Virus record (IMG/VR): IMGVR_UViG_3300046791_000470
Location: 23,517-87,516 of that record
Source: a virus
Reading direction: 5' to 3' (one strand)
DNA length: 64,000 nucleotides
The notes under the pieces were generated by a model. The model had not been told where the DNA came from and made no database searches. It saw nothing but the letters and a program-made list of their open reading frames with translations. The stretch's first letter is position 1, and each line of letters starts with the position of its first letter. A program made the translations under genes and the position numbers. Below, piece by piece: positions 1-7,149 of this stretch.

Positions 1-137
1 GGGTGCAGGATCTCCGTGAAGTAGGTATCCGGCGTGGGCTCCGCGACGATGGCGCCGGCGAGGGCGGCCTCAGAGTCATCGCAGGCCGGGCAGATGCTGA
101 GCGCGAGGAGGAGCGGGATCAGGAGTCGGTTCGACAT
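1..137 (-). CDS. Phage lipoprotein, 3' end cut by window edge
   Basis: Only the first 45 codons are in the window. The visible protein starts MSNRLLIPLLLALSICPAC, a short basic n-region, a leucine-rich core and a cysteine at residue 16 or 19 that fits a lipoprotein signal peptide, followed by an acidic, Ala/Pro-rich linker. It is the most downstream gene seen on the late strand and has its own promoter-like sequence directly upstream, with the ATG 7 bp after the -10 box. It belongs with four other small lipoprotein genes in this window. The function of the missing mature domain cannot be judged. Confidence 0.7.
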   Translation of the reverse strand, partial: MSNRLLIPLLLALSICPACDDSEAALAGAIVAEPTPDTYFTEILH

Positions 138-172
138 GTCGCGAACCTATCCCGGGGTGCCCGCCTATTCAA
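138..172 (-). promoter_or_regulatory. Leaderless-type promoter for lipoprotein gene
   Basis: Reading the minus strand, TTGAAT is followed after 16 bp by ATAGGT, and the ATG of the lipoprotein gene lies 7 bp further on. Transcription would begin at or next to the start codon. The boxes are seen; promoter activity is inferred. The spacer does not match the class A or B operators found elsewhere. Confidence 0.4.
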
Positions 173-212
173 CGCGGCGAGACGTTCGCCGGCTTCACAT
201 CGCGGTGGCCGA

Positions 213-662
213 TCAGGGGTCGCCGCGACCGGCCGCGAAGTAGGACGTGGGGACCTTGTCGAGCCGGAGCCGCGGGCGCGCGTCGGCGTCTCCGAAGATC
301 GGCAGTCCGTCCACGTCGGACATCAGGCCGAGCTGGAACTGGAAGTCGATCCGCGAGTGGTGCTTGGGCTGCCAGCGCGCGCCCCACCGTCGCGTGAGCC
401 GGCGCGACTGCTTGAGCTCCTCGCGGTGCAGCGCGAACTGCGCCGGTGACCATTCCGCGCCCACACGGCCAGCGTCCTCGCCGAACATCGCCTCCGCGTC
501 CTCGCGAGTCAGCATGCAGCGGATGTCGATGTCGCCGGGCTCCGCGCTCGTGAGCATGGAGCCGACGAGGTAGAGCGGCCCGCCGAACATCATCGCGAGG
601 CCGTTGGCCTGGCCCTGGAAGATGCTCGCGAAGCTCTCGGCGCTCTGGAGATGGTCGGTCAC
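213..662 (-). CDS. Nucleotidyltransferase-fold protein
   Basis: 149 aa from a GTG that overlaps the stop of the upstream gene (GTGA), chosen for this coupling. The protein carries the pattern of the nucleotidyltransferase superfamily: G34-S35 at the end of a strand, D44-x-D46 ten residues on (GDIDIR), and a possible third acidic residue D106 in SRIDFQFQ. Family knowledge: these residues bind Mg-NTP in minimal nucleotidyltransferases, and phages often carry stand-alone copies of unknown target. It ends the late operon after membrane-protein genes. A transferase role is likely; the substrate is unknown. Confidence 0.6.
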   Translation of the reverse strand: MTDHLQSAESFASIFQGQANGLAMMFGGPLYLVGSMLTSAEPGDIDIRCMLTREDAEAMFGEDAGRVGAEWSPAQFALHREELKQSRRLTRRWGARWQPKHHSRIDFQFQLGLMSDVDGLPIFGDADARPRLRLDKVPTSYFAAGRGDP

Positions 663-1759
663 GGGCCAGCGGCCCGGTACTCGGCGCCGTCCGCGACTTC
701 GGCGCGGAACCTCTCGAAGGTCGCGCGCGCCCCGGCCTTGTCGGTGGGGCTGCCGTCGACGCCCATCTCCGGTCGCGCGAGGTAGTCGCTCATCAACCGC
801 TGGAGGGCGCATCCGCCGACGGCCATGCCCGCGGCCTTGGCGCGATCGTAGACGGCCTCCCACGCCGGCGTGGCGCCCTCGGCGAGGGGGCGCAGATCGG
901 CGGCGAGGTCCGCGATCGCCTCCTGGCTCGCGGCGGCGCAGTCGATGGTCGCCTTCCCTGCGCCGGCCTTGGGCCACGGGCCACAGCCGGCGGCGGACGA
1001 CACGATCACGGCGGACGCGAGCACGGAGACCGCCGTGATCAGCAGCATCGTGGCGATGTGCGCGCCTCGAGCTCGTGCGGCGAGGAGGACATCGCGCGCG
1101 GCCTCGTGCTGGCCGCTGGCCGCGAACCCGGTAGCGAGCGCGTCGGCCACGATGTCGAACGAGATCGACATGTCCGCGCCGAGCGCGCCGCCGAGGTAGA
1201 GCAGGGCGCTGGATCCGAAGCCCGCGACGTAGCCGCCGAGCTGCGTGCGGAACCAGGGGACGCGGCGGAACCCGTGGCGGCGGAGGAGCCACACCAGGAG
1301 GACGACGGCGGCGCCGATGGCCAGGCGGCCCTTGCCGCTCCGCGCGAAGGTCACGAGATCGGCGAGCGTGCCGGCCGGATCGTCGATGCTGGGCAGCGGC
1401 AGCGCGGGCGCAGGCTGGGCAGGCGCGGTGATGGCGTCGGGTTCGAGCGCCGACCCGGCGGCGGCCGGCGGCTCGCTCGCGGGCGGGGGGGCTGGACGGG
1501 CTACGCCTCCGGCTGGCTTGGCGGGCGGGGGAACCGCGAGCCCGGTCACGTCGCTCACCAGGAGGTCGTTATCGATCGGCTTGGCCGAGGCGACGGCGGG
1601 CGCGGCGGCCACGGCCGAGCCGGCGGCGAACGGCGCGGCGATCGCGTGGGCGCTGGCCTCGCCGGCGGTGTGGACGAGATCATCCGTGACGACGCCGAGG
1701 CCGAGGCCGAGGGCGATCACACCGACGAGCGAGGCTGCGGCTCGGAACTTGGCTCTCAT
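659..1759 (-). CDS. Multi-span membrane protein with Ala/Pro-rich linker
   Basis: 366 aa from the ATG at 1759, which overlaps the previous stop as ATGA and has GGAG 7 bp upstream; an in-frame ATG at 1771 is the alternative. The N terminus has a hydrophobic helix (SLVGVIALGLGLGVV), then about 100 residues rich in Ala and Pro, then three further hydrophobic stretches near the middle (RLAIGAAVVLLVWLL, the YVAGFGSSALLYLGGAL region, and IATMLLITAVSVLASAVIV). The C-terminal third is soluble and helical with a few cysteines. Position just behind a membrane-anchored coiled-coil gene makes a lysis role possible, but no known holin family is recognisable. Confidence 0.6.
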   Translation of the reverse strand: MRAKFRAAASLVGVIALGLGLGVVTDDLVHTAGEASAHAIAAPFAAGSAVAAAPAVASAKPIDNDLLVSDVTGLAVPPPAKPAGGVARPAPPPASEPPAAAGSALEPDAITAPAQPAPALPLPSIDDPAGTLADLVTFARSGKGRLAIGAAVVLLVWLLRRHGFRRVPWFRTQLGGYVAGFGSSALLYLGGALGADMSISFDIVADALATGFAASGQHEAARDVLLAARARGAHIATMLLITAVSVLASAVIVSSAAGCGPWPKAGAGKATIDCAAASQEAIADLAADLRPLAEGATPAWEAVYDRAKAAGMAVGGCALQRLMSDYLARPEMGVDGSPTDKAGARATFERFRAEVADGAEYRAAGP

Positions 1760-2226
1760 TGTGGTCTCCATGGTGGCGGCTTGTCGCCGAGGAGATTTTG
1801 GAGCTGGCGCCCGACGCGGCGCAACTCCTCCTCAGCGTCACGGATGATCTTCGCCTGCGCCTCGTTGCGGCGCTTCAGCTCGGCCACGTCATCGAGCAGC
1901 CGCGCTCGCTCGATCTTCTCGAGCGTCGAGGTCTCGACGCGATCGTAGAGCTGCGTGACCGCGATCTTGCCGAACGCGATCAGCGGGATCACGAGGGCGG
2001 CGATCGCCCACCGGATGTTCCGCAGCGCGCGGACGATGCCGACGAGCGGATCGGGGTCCTGGCCGAGCTGCTGCACGACCGGGCCGGTGGGCTGCCGGCG
2101 GACGTAGACATCGGGGACGCCGTCCACCGGCGTGACGCGCACCATGCGCCGCCCGCTGGACTCCTTGGCGCGCCCGTCGTCCTCGGCGAGCTGCTGGAGG
2201 AGCTTCTCGCGATCGCGTGGCCGCAT
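1756..2226 (-). CDS. Single-span membrane protein with C-terminal coiled coil
   Basis: 156 aa; start chosen at the ATG with GGAGGA 11 bp upstream. About 70 polar N-terminal residues precede one membrane segment (IRWAIAALVIPLIAFGKI), and the last 60 residues form a charged coiled coil (heptads such as LEKIERARLLDDVAELKRRN). One anchor plus a coiled coil recalls inner-membrane spanins and XhlA-like lysis proteins, and the gene sits with another membrane protein at the end of the tail operon, where lysis genes often lie. This is topology-based inference; no sequence family is recognised. Confidence 0.6.
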   Translation of the reverse strand: MRPRDREKLLQQLAEDDGRAKESSGRRMVRVTPVDGVPDVYVRRQPTGPVVQQLGQDPDPLVGIVRALRNIRWAIAALVIPLIAFGKIAVTQLYDRVETSTLEKIERARLLDDVAELKRRNEAQAKIIRDAEEELRRVGRQLQNLLGDKPPPWRPQ

Positions 2227-2231
2227 CCGGG

Positions 2232-2642
2232 TCAGGCTCCTCCGAGCGATGATCGGGCGATCACGAGCTCGGACATGGGAACGAGGATCGATCGCGCGTC
2301 GCCGCGGATCGCGAACAGGTCGTGGCAGGCGCGGCCGACGGGGAGCAGCCGGGTCTCGGCGGTGGTGAGCGTGAGCACGTAGCGGCCGGAGCCGGTCGCG
2401 CCGGCGGTGGCCTGCTTGGCGAGGAGCTTCCGGCTCGCCGGCGTGGCGAGCGACTTGGCCATCCACGCGAGGTACTCGCCAGCGCCGAGGACGACGGGCG
2501 CGCCGGCGGTGGTGACCAGCTCGACGCGGACGATCACGGTGTCGCCGGTGACGATGCGCAGCGGGCGGCGCTGGTCCTCCGGGATGCCCGGAGCGTAGGG
2601 CCGCTCGCCGTCGTCGTAGACGCATCGCCAGTCGACGTACAT
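2232..2642 (-). CDS. BppU/fibre N-terminal-like baseplate domain protein
   Basis: 136 aa. The middle reads as a beta domain opening with GDTVIVRVELVTTAGAPVVL and including EYLAWMAK and SGRYVLTLTTAETRLL. This pattern (binding of a polar quantity, G-x-P-V-x-L-x-G, then a strand ending in a Trp- or Tyr-rich edge) is typical of the small beta-sandwich used by BppU-type proteins and fibre adaptors in baseplates. It follows the PKD-like tail protein gene in the late operon, consistent with a virion role. A similar small protein is encoded at 44763-45098. Confidence 0.5.
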   Translation of the reverse strand: MYVDWRCVYDDGERPYAPGIPEDQRRPLRIVTGDTVIVRVELVTTAGAPVVLGAGEYLAWMAKSLATPASRKLLAKQATAGATGSGRYVLTLTTAETRLLPVGRACHDLFAIRGDARSILVPMSELVIARSSLGGA

Positions 2643-2678
2643 TCCGATAGCGATGGTGGCGCCGGCGCGCCGTGGGCG

Positions 2679-3905
2679 CTAGGTGACGGGCCGGACGATG
2701 GCCGTGGCGCCGGTGATGTACCGCGTGGTGGCCGCGGCGCCGGTGGTGGTGAGCGAGATCCAGACCTTCTCGCCGGCCAGAACCTTGACCGGGATCTCGA
2801 GGGTCGTGAAGACGGGCGTCCACACCTGATCGCCGGCGCTGGCCGCCGAGGCGGCCGGATCGCTGAGCGTGTTCGTGCTGTTCGTGCCGGAGATGAGGGT
2901 GGCGACGAACTGCGCCGCGGCGAGGCCCTGCGCCACCTCGAGCACCACGCCCTCGAGCACCTCGCCGGGATGCACCTTGAGCGGGATCAGGAGCGGCGCG
3001 GCGGCCACGGTGTTGGCGTGCCAGCGACACGGCCCGGCGTCCGAGTGCCCGGCGAGGGTCCACGCGGCGCCGCTGTCGATCATGTCGAACGGCTGCGTGG
3101 TGCGGGTCTCCGTCGCGAACAGCGTCCCGTAGACGGTCCAGCGCCACGTCGCGCCGAAGACGTACGACACGCGGCCGACGACGCGCGGGTAGGTCCCAGC
3201 GGTGAGCGACGGCTGGCCGGAGTCGTCCACGAACACGGCGTCCCCGATCGTCGGCGTCCCCGCGCCCGCGATCGGCGCGATCCCGAACACGCGGACGATC
3301 GCCAGCGCGCCGGCCGTGAGGACGCCCGGCTCCACGCCGTCGATGATCACGCCGAGCTGGCCGCGGACGGCATCCTCGGAGCCGGTGGCGGGGGTGATGA
3401 CCGGCACCTCGTGGAGCCCGCTGACCGTCGTCGTCATACCGCTGACCTTGACGATGGTTCCGGCCGCGAGGCCGCCGGGGGTCTCGGCGGTGATGAGCGG
3501 GCCGCCGCACGCCAGATCGTCGAGCGCCTTGATCATGTTGCGGTTCACCGCGAGCGCCCACCCCTTCACGGAGCTCGCCTCGGTGGTCTCGGACGCCGCG
3601 GGGATGCGCGCGTAGTCCAGCTCGCGGAGCACGCTGATCGCGCAGGTGTCGATCGCCTCGGAGCCGAGGCCGGCGTCCACCACGAGCCGGAGCTGGTAGG
3701 TGCCCTCCTTGAGCGGCGTGAACTGCGGGTTCTCGATCGTCGTGTTCGAGAGCGCGTCGGCGGCGCCCTCGGGCTGATCGACGATGCTCCACGCGTAGGA
3801 GACCTCGTCGCCCACGTCGTCGTTCGAGAGGAGCACGGGCGTGGCGGTCTGGACGTTCACGGCCGAGACGGAGACGGTGTTCACTTCGATTCTTGCTCTG
3901 GACAT
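2679..3905 (-). CDS. Tail-associated protein with PKD/Ig-like N-terminal domain
   Basis: 408 aa. Residues about 20-80 form a PKD/Ig-like domain (SYAWSIVDQPEGAADAL, then EGTYQLRLVVDAG). The central part has glycine-rich loops of the type G-L-A-A-G-T-I-V-K-V-S-G, and the C-terminal 150 residues are beta-rich (EVLEGVVLEVAQGLAAAQFVATLISG, a Thr/Ala-rich end). Such modular beta proteins at the end of tail operons usually decorate fibres or baseplates and bind cell-surface sugars. The receptor and attachment point are unknown. Confidence 0.55.
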   Translation of the reverse strand: MSRARIEVNTVSVSAVNVQTATPVLLSNDDVGDEVSYAWSIVDQPEGAADALSNTTIENPQFTPLKEGTYQLRLVVDAGLGSEAIDTCAISVLRELDYARIPAASETTEASSVKGWALAVNRNMIKALDDLACGGPLITAETPGGLAAGTIVKVSGMTTTVSGLHEVPVITPATGSEDAVRGQLGVIIDGVEPGVLTAGALAIVRVFGIAPIAGAGTPTIGDAVFVDDSGQPSLTAGTYPRVVGRVSYVFGATWRWTVYGTLFATETRTTQPFDMIDSGAAWTLAGHSDAGPCRWHANTVAAAPLLIPLKVHPGEVLEGVVLEVAQGLAAAQFVATLISGTNSTNTLSDPAASAASAGDQVWTPVFTTLEIPVKVLAGEKVWISLTTTGAAATTRYITGATAIVRPVT

Positions 3906-3950
3906 GCCCCGGAAATTACATGCTCGGGGCGCGCCGTGGGAGCCGAAGCG

Positions 3951-4274
3951 TCAGGACGCCGCGGTCGCCGCAGCTTCGTCGCGCCGCGGCCGGCGCACGT
4001 AGCCGTCCCCGAGCTTCGTCGCGTGATCGCGCGCGATCAGCCACGCGATGGCGTCTGCGACCTGGTGGCGCTTCGTCGGTCCGCTCTCCGCCTCCACCAG
4101 CCGGATCACCTGGATCTGCCGCTTGGGGATGGTCTCGTGGAGCTTCCCGAGGACGAGCGCCCGGAACCAGGACATCTCCTCGTCGGAGCGGACGGGTCGC
4201 GCGGCCTCGGCGGCGAGGCGCGCGGCTTGGGCCTTGAAGAATCGGGCGGCGGACGCGGCGGAGGTGTCGTGCAT
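3951..4274 (-). CDS. Small helical protein, paralogue of 4290-4604
   Basis: 107 aa, unknown family. It is clearly related to its upstream neighbour: both begin with DTSAASAARFF, share an acidic/aromatic helix (DEExxxxRxxVL), and share RHxVxxAIxWLxAR near the C terminus. The conserved end looks like a small helix-turn-helix or winged-helix fold, which is inference. The duplication includes about 35 bp upstream of the start. Confidence 0.6.
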   Translation of the reverse strand: MHDTSAASAARFFKAQAARLAAEAARPVRSDEEMSWFRALVLGKLHETIPKRQIQVIRLVEAESGPTKRHQVADAIAWLIARDHATKLGDGYVRRPRRDEAAATAAS

Positions 4275-4289
4275 CCGTCTAGCCTCGCT

Positions 4290-4604
4290 TTACCGGGCGC
4301 CGCCCGTCAAGACAGAACAGGCAGCAGCGAGCGTCTCGCGCACGAAGCCTGCGCCCCGCCTGGCGAGCTCGCCGCGAGCTGCGAGCCAGTCGATCGCGTT
4401 CATGACGTGGTGCCGAGGCGTCCCGGGCCGCTCTGCGCAGACGAGGCGGAGCACCTCGGAGCGCCGGCGGGGGACGGTCGGATCGAACATCGCGAGCACC
4501 CACAGGCGGTACTCGTTAACCTCGTCGTCGGTGCGGTTCCCGCGGGCAGCGAGGAGCCTGAAGAACCGGGCCGCGGAGGCCGCCGACGTGTCGCGCTGTG
4601 ACAT
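4290..4604 (-). CDS. Small helical protein, paralogue of 3951-4274
   Basis: 104 aa from ATG at 4604 (MSQRDTSAASAARFF). Its length and motif order match the downstream paralogue, except that it lacks five residues after the first helix. The shared core is R-L-V-C/E-A-E, then T-x-R-H-x-V, then A-I-x-W-L-x-A-R. It stands between fibre/lipoprotein genes and the PKD-like tail protein gene. No function is recognised. Confidence 0.6.
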   Translation of the reverse strand: MSQRDTSAASAARFFRLLAARGNRTDDEVNEYRLWVLAMFDPTVPRRRSEVLRLVCAERPGTPRHHVMNAIDWLAARGELARRGAGFVRETLAAACSVLTGGAR

Positions 4605-4662
4605 GAGCGCCCACTCTCGCCTTTGCGGGGACACCCGGTCAACGGCAGTAAGCGGCAGCCGG

Positions 4663-5266
4663 TCAGTGTCGGATGTCGACTTCGGCATTCATGGCGCGGT
4701 CACCAGGCTGCCAGTTGCCGTACACCCTGATCGAGTAGGCAGTACCGGACTGCACCGGCACCGAGAGCCCGCCCGCTTCGAGGGTGACGATTCCGCTGGG
4801 GTGCGTCGTGGACACCTGATCGCCGATGGACTCGTGGTAGCCACGCACGCCAACGTGCTGCTCGAGGAACGCGGAGACGGGGTTCGGAGGTGTGCTTGTC
4901 GACGAACACGCGGAACCCGACGATCGTGTCTCCGGCCTGCACGTGGAACGGGTACCGCACCGGGATCAGGCCGGTGCCGAACGTCCACGAGTTCCCGTCG
5001 AACACCGGGCCGTTCGCGTAGCCGGCACCAACGTGCCCTTCAGCCGCATCGATCTGGATCGAGATCGGCGCGGGCGGCGGGGGAGGAGGTGCCGGCTCAC
5101 AGCACCCGTCCGCCGTGACACCGGCCGATTCGCAGATGGCGGGGCATCCGTCGTCCGCGGCGGTCTGTGTTTGGGAGCTGGTGGCGGTCGCCGTATCGGC
5201 GACGCAGGCGCCGGCCAGCGCGAGGAGGATGGCTGCGAGGGTGAACTTGATCGGTGGGCTGAACAT
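4663..5266 (-). pseudogene. Lipoprotein gene interrupted by a +1 frameshift
   Basis: The first part reads MFSPPIKFTLAAILLALAGAC, a lipoprotein-type signal peptide with cysteine at residue 21, then a Cys/Pro-rich linker (CCEPAPPPPPP), then a beta domain (GPVFDGNSWTFGTGL, QAGDTIVGFRVFVDKHT). At about 4890 the frame breaks; the matching continuation (SAFLEQHVGVRGYHESIGD to GNWQPGDRAMNAEVDIRH) is one frame away and ends at 4663. The intact relative at 36351-36872 shows the same order: SWDGDVWS, VGDTLTEWAVFARR, then a Tyr-rich edge and a short C-terminal strand. The total of 604 nt is one base over a whole number of codons. Either an assembly error or true decay. Confidence 0.6.
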
Positions 5267-5280
5267 GCGGTGCGCATGTT
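5262..5280. promoter_or_regulatory. Dyad at the start codon of the lipoprotein gene
   Basis: AACATGCG and its complement CGCATGTT flank a GTG centre and overlap the ATG at 5266. It could be an operator or a translation-blocking hairpin. It shares the CGCATG core with the class A operators but lies at the start codon rather than between -35 and -10. Confidence 0.3.
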
Positions 5281-5313
5281 GACCCAGCGCCACGCGTGAT
5301 CGCCAGCCCAAGA

Positions 5314-5907
5314 TCAGAAGGCGGCGGCGCCGAACGTGAGCGAGCCGCTCGCCCAGATCATCGCGTCCTCGAGCGCCGGATCGGTGTCGTTCACCGTCCC
5401 GGTGTTCGTGATCATTCGCGAGATGATCCGGCCCTGGAGAGCCAGGGAGCCGAGCGGCGCGCTGATCGGCGGCGAAGCTGCGGCGAGCCGAGCTTGAACC
5501 AGCGCGTCCACCGTCACGAGCTGGCTGCCCATCCCGGCAGCCGCCTGGAGGCCGAGGCTCACCCGGTCGAGGTAGTCGTGGCCGTGGTTGTGCGCTGCGT
5601 GCAGCAGCACGGTGCCGCCGTTGGTCTCATCCGCGCTGACCGCGTAGAACGAGGCGGCACCGCGGAGCCCGAGCTGGCCAAGACCGATCTGGACGCCGGC
5701 CGGTGCATCGAGAGCCAGCGGTGTGATGATCGGAGAGCCGGCGTTCCACTGCACGCGCCAGGTGCCCGTGAAGTGAGCCGGGCCAGCGGCGTGGGGCGAC
5801 ACGACCGGCGATTGGACGATCGTGTCGGTGTCGTCGGTGACGCAGGCACCAGCGAGCGTCAGAAGGAGAAGGAGGGCCGCGGCGGGGATTTTCTGGTCGG
5901 TGGTCAT
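5314..5907 (-). CDS. Lipoprotein carrying a copy of the tail-fibre C-terminal domain
   Basis: 197 aa. Residues 1-22 are a lipoprotein-type signal peptide (ALLLLLTLAGAC, Cys 22), followed by a 25-residue linker. Residues 49-197 align end to end with residues 250-394 of the adjacent fibre protein (5961-7145): both contain WRVQWNAG, LALDAPAG, LRGAxSFY, VTxVDA, LQGRIISR, TNTG and LEDA. In a tail fibre the C-terminal domain is normally the receptor-binding tip. A membrane-anchored copy made by the infected cell could occupy the receptor and block superinfection, as T5 Llp does for FhuA by a different fold. An AT-rich stretch upstream (5908-5945) may hold its own promoter. Homology is seen; the exclusion role is inferred. 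Confidence 0.7.
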   Translation of the reverse strand: MTTDQKIPAAALLLLLTLAGACVTDDTDTIVQSPVVSPHAAGPAHFTGTWRVQWNAGSPIITPLALDAPAGVQIGLGQLGLRGAASFYAVSADETNGGTVLLHAAHNHGHDYLDRVSLGLQAAAGMGSQLVTVDALVQARLAAASPPISAPLGSLALQGRIISRMITNTGTVNDTDPALEDAMIWASGSLTFGAAAF

Positions 5908-5960
5908 GTGCGTGTATTTCTAATCCACGCAAAACCAGATGGCTAGCCCTGCATGTATTC

Positions 5961-7145
5961 TTACGCCAGGTAAGATACCGTAGCGACTCCCTGAACGATT
6001 GCGTCCTCAAGCGAGGTGTCGGTGTTGTCCGAGGCGCCGGTGTTGGTCAGGTAGCGCGAGATGATCCGGCCCTGGAGAACCTTGGTTCCGATTCCCACGT
6101 CGATCGGCGGGGTTGCGGCTGCCAGCGCCGTCTGGAGGCTCGCATCGACCGTCGTCACCGGCACGCCAGTGCCAACCACACCCTGTAGGCCGATGGCGTA
6201 CGCGTTGGTGTTCGAGTGTCCGGTCTGGTGTGATGCGGTCAGGTTGCAGGTGCCGCGCGTGATCTCGCCGCCGACGACGTAGAACGAACCAGCTCCGCGC
6301 AGCGACAGCGGCCCGAGCGCGACCTGAAGGCCGGCCGGCGCGTCGAGCGCGAGCAGGGTGTGGATCGGAGCCCCGGCGTTCCACTGGACGCGCCACGAGG
6401 CGCCCACGGGCAGCATGCCGCCATGGCCGAGCAGCGGGCGGCGGTCCACGAGCGCGTCCGTGTCGATCGTGACCACGCTCGGCGCGACGTTGATCCGTCC
6501 GATCTTGACGTAGCCGGAGGTAGTCGACGGCTCGACCTCGGCGCCAGTAGCCGCCTCCGCGCCGATCTTGTAGCTGAGCCCCACCGTCGAGGCGCTCGGG
6601 CTGGAGACGAAGCCGGTCCGGCCGTCGAGGCTGAACGCGAGCGTCTTGTAGAACATGTGGTCCAGGAAGGACTTCGTGGCCGTGTCGAGCTGTCGACGCG
6701 TCACCAGGTTCTCGAGCCGCCGGTCCACCTTGACCTCGATGATGTCGATGCGCGACAGGCCGGGGCCGGGCGCCGTCGGGACCGTGAAGATCGCAGGCGC
6801 GTTGAGGTAGACCGGCTTGAAGCTCGACCGATCGTCAACGCCCTCGAGGTCCGTCGCGCCGATGTCGAACGGCAGATCGAGCGCGTCGTAGATGAAGCCG
6901 AAGCCCGCACTGACCTGCACGGACATCGCGATCGGGCTCGCGGGGACGACGCGCATCCCGTCGCCGATGAAGCCGCTGTGCGAGGTGATCGCGGAGGTGC
7001 CTCCACCGGCGACACCGGAGCCGCCGACGAGCGCGCGCAGCACGTCGCGGAGCGTCCGGTCGAGCTGCGACTCGAGGCGGTTGAAGTCGCTGGAAAGGGG
7101 CCGCTCGCGCAGGCCGAGATTGACGCGGTCAAATGGATTGTTCAC
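5961..7145 (-). CDS. Tail fibre protein, likely receptor-binding C-terminal domain
   Basis: 394 aa. The N terminus (NPFDRVNLGLRERPLSSDFN) is polar and helical, typical of a baseplate-docking segment; residues about 45-110 are Gly/Ser-rich with aromatic beta strands (VSAGFGFIYDA). Residues 250-394 are a compact beta domain that is also found as a separate lipoprotein next door. The gene follows the baseplate-J and baseplate I-like genes directly, the usual place for the adsorption fibre. No chaperone gene is obvious. The receptor is unknown. Confidence 0.7.
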   Translation of the reverse strand: MNNPFDRVNLGLRERPLSSDFNRLESQLDRTLRDVLRALVGGSGVAGGGTSAITSHSGFIGDGMRVVPASPIAMSVQVSAGFGFIYDALDLPFDIGATDLEGVDDRSSFKPVYLNAPAIFTVPTAPGPGLSRIDIIEVKVDRRLENLVTRRQLDTATKSFLDHMFYKTLAFSLDGRTGFVSSPSASTVGLSYKIGAEAATGAEVEPSTTSGYVKIGRINVAPSVVTIDTDALVDRRPLLGHGGMLPVGASWRVQWNAGAPIHTLLALDAPAGLQVALGPLSLRGAGSFYVVGGEITRGTCNLTASHQTGHSNTNAYAIGLQGVVGTGVPVTTVDASLQTALAAATPPIDVGIGTKVLQGRIISRYLTNTGASDNTDTSLEDAIVQGVATVSYLA

Positions 7146-7149
7146 GGGG

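Noticed and set aside
4275-4310. TTGACG with exact class A distance before ATG 4274
   Set aside because: The -35-like hexamer is inside the coding end of the previous gene and the -10 position is CGAGGC; kept only as part of the gene duplication.
5908-5945. AT-rich stretch upstream of the fibre-tip lipoprotein as a promoter
   Set aside because: A -10-like TAGAAA/GAAATA is present but no -35 box at a proper distance; left as possible only.
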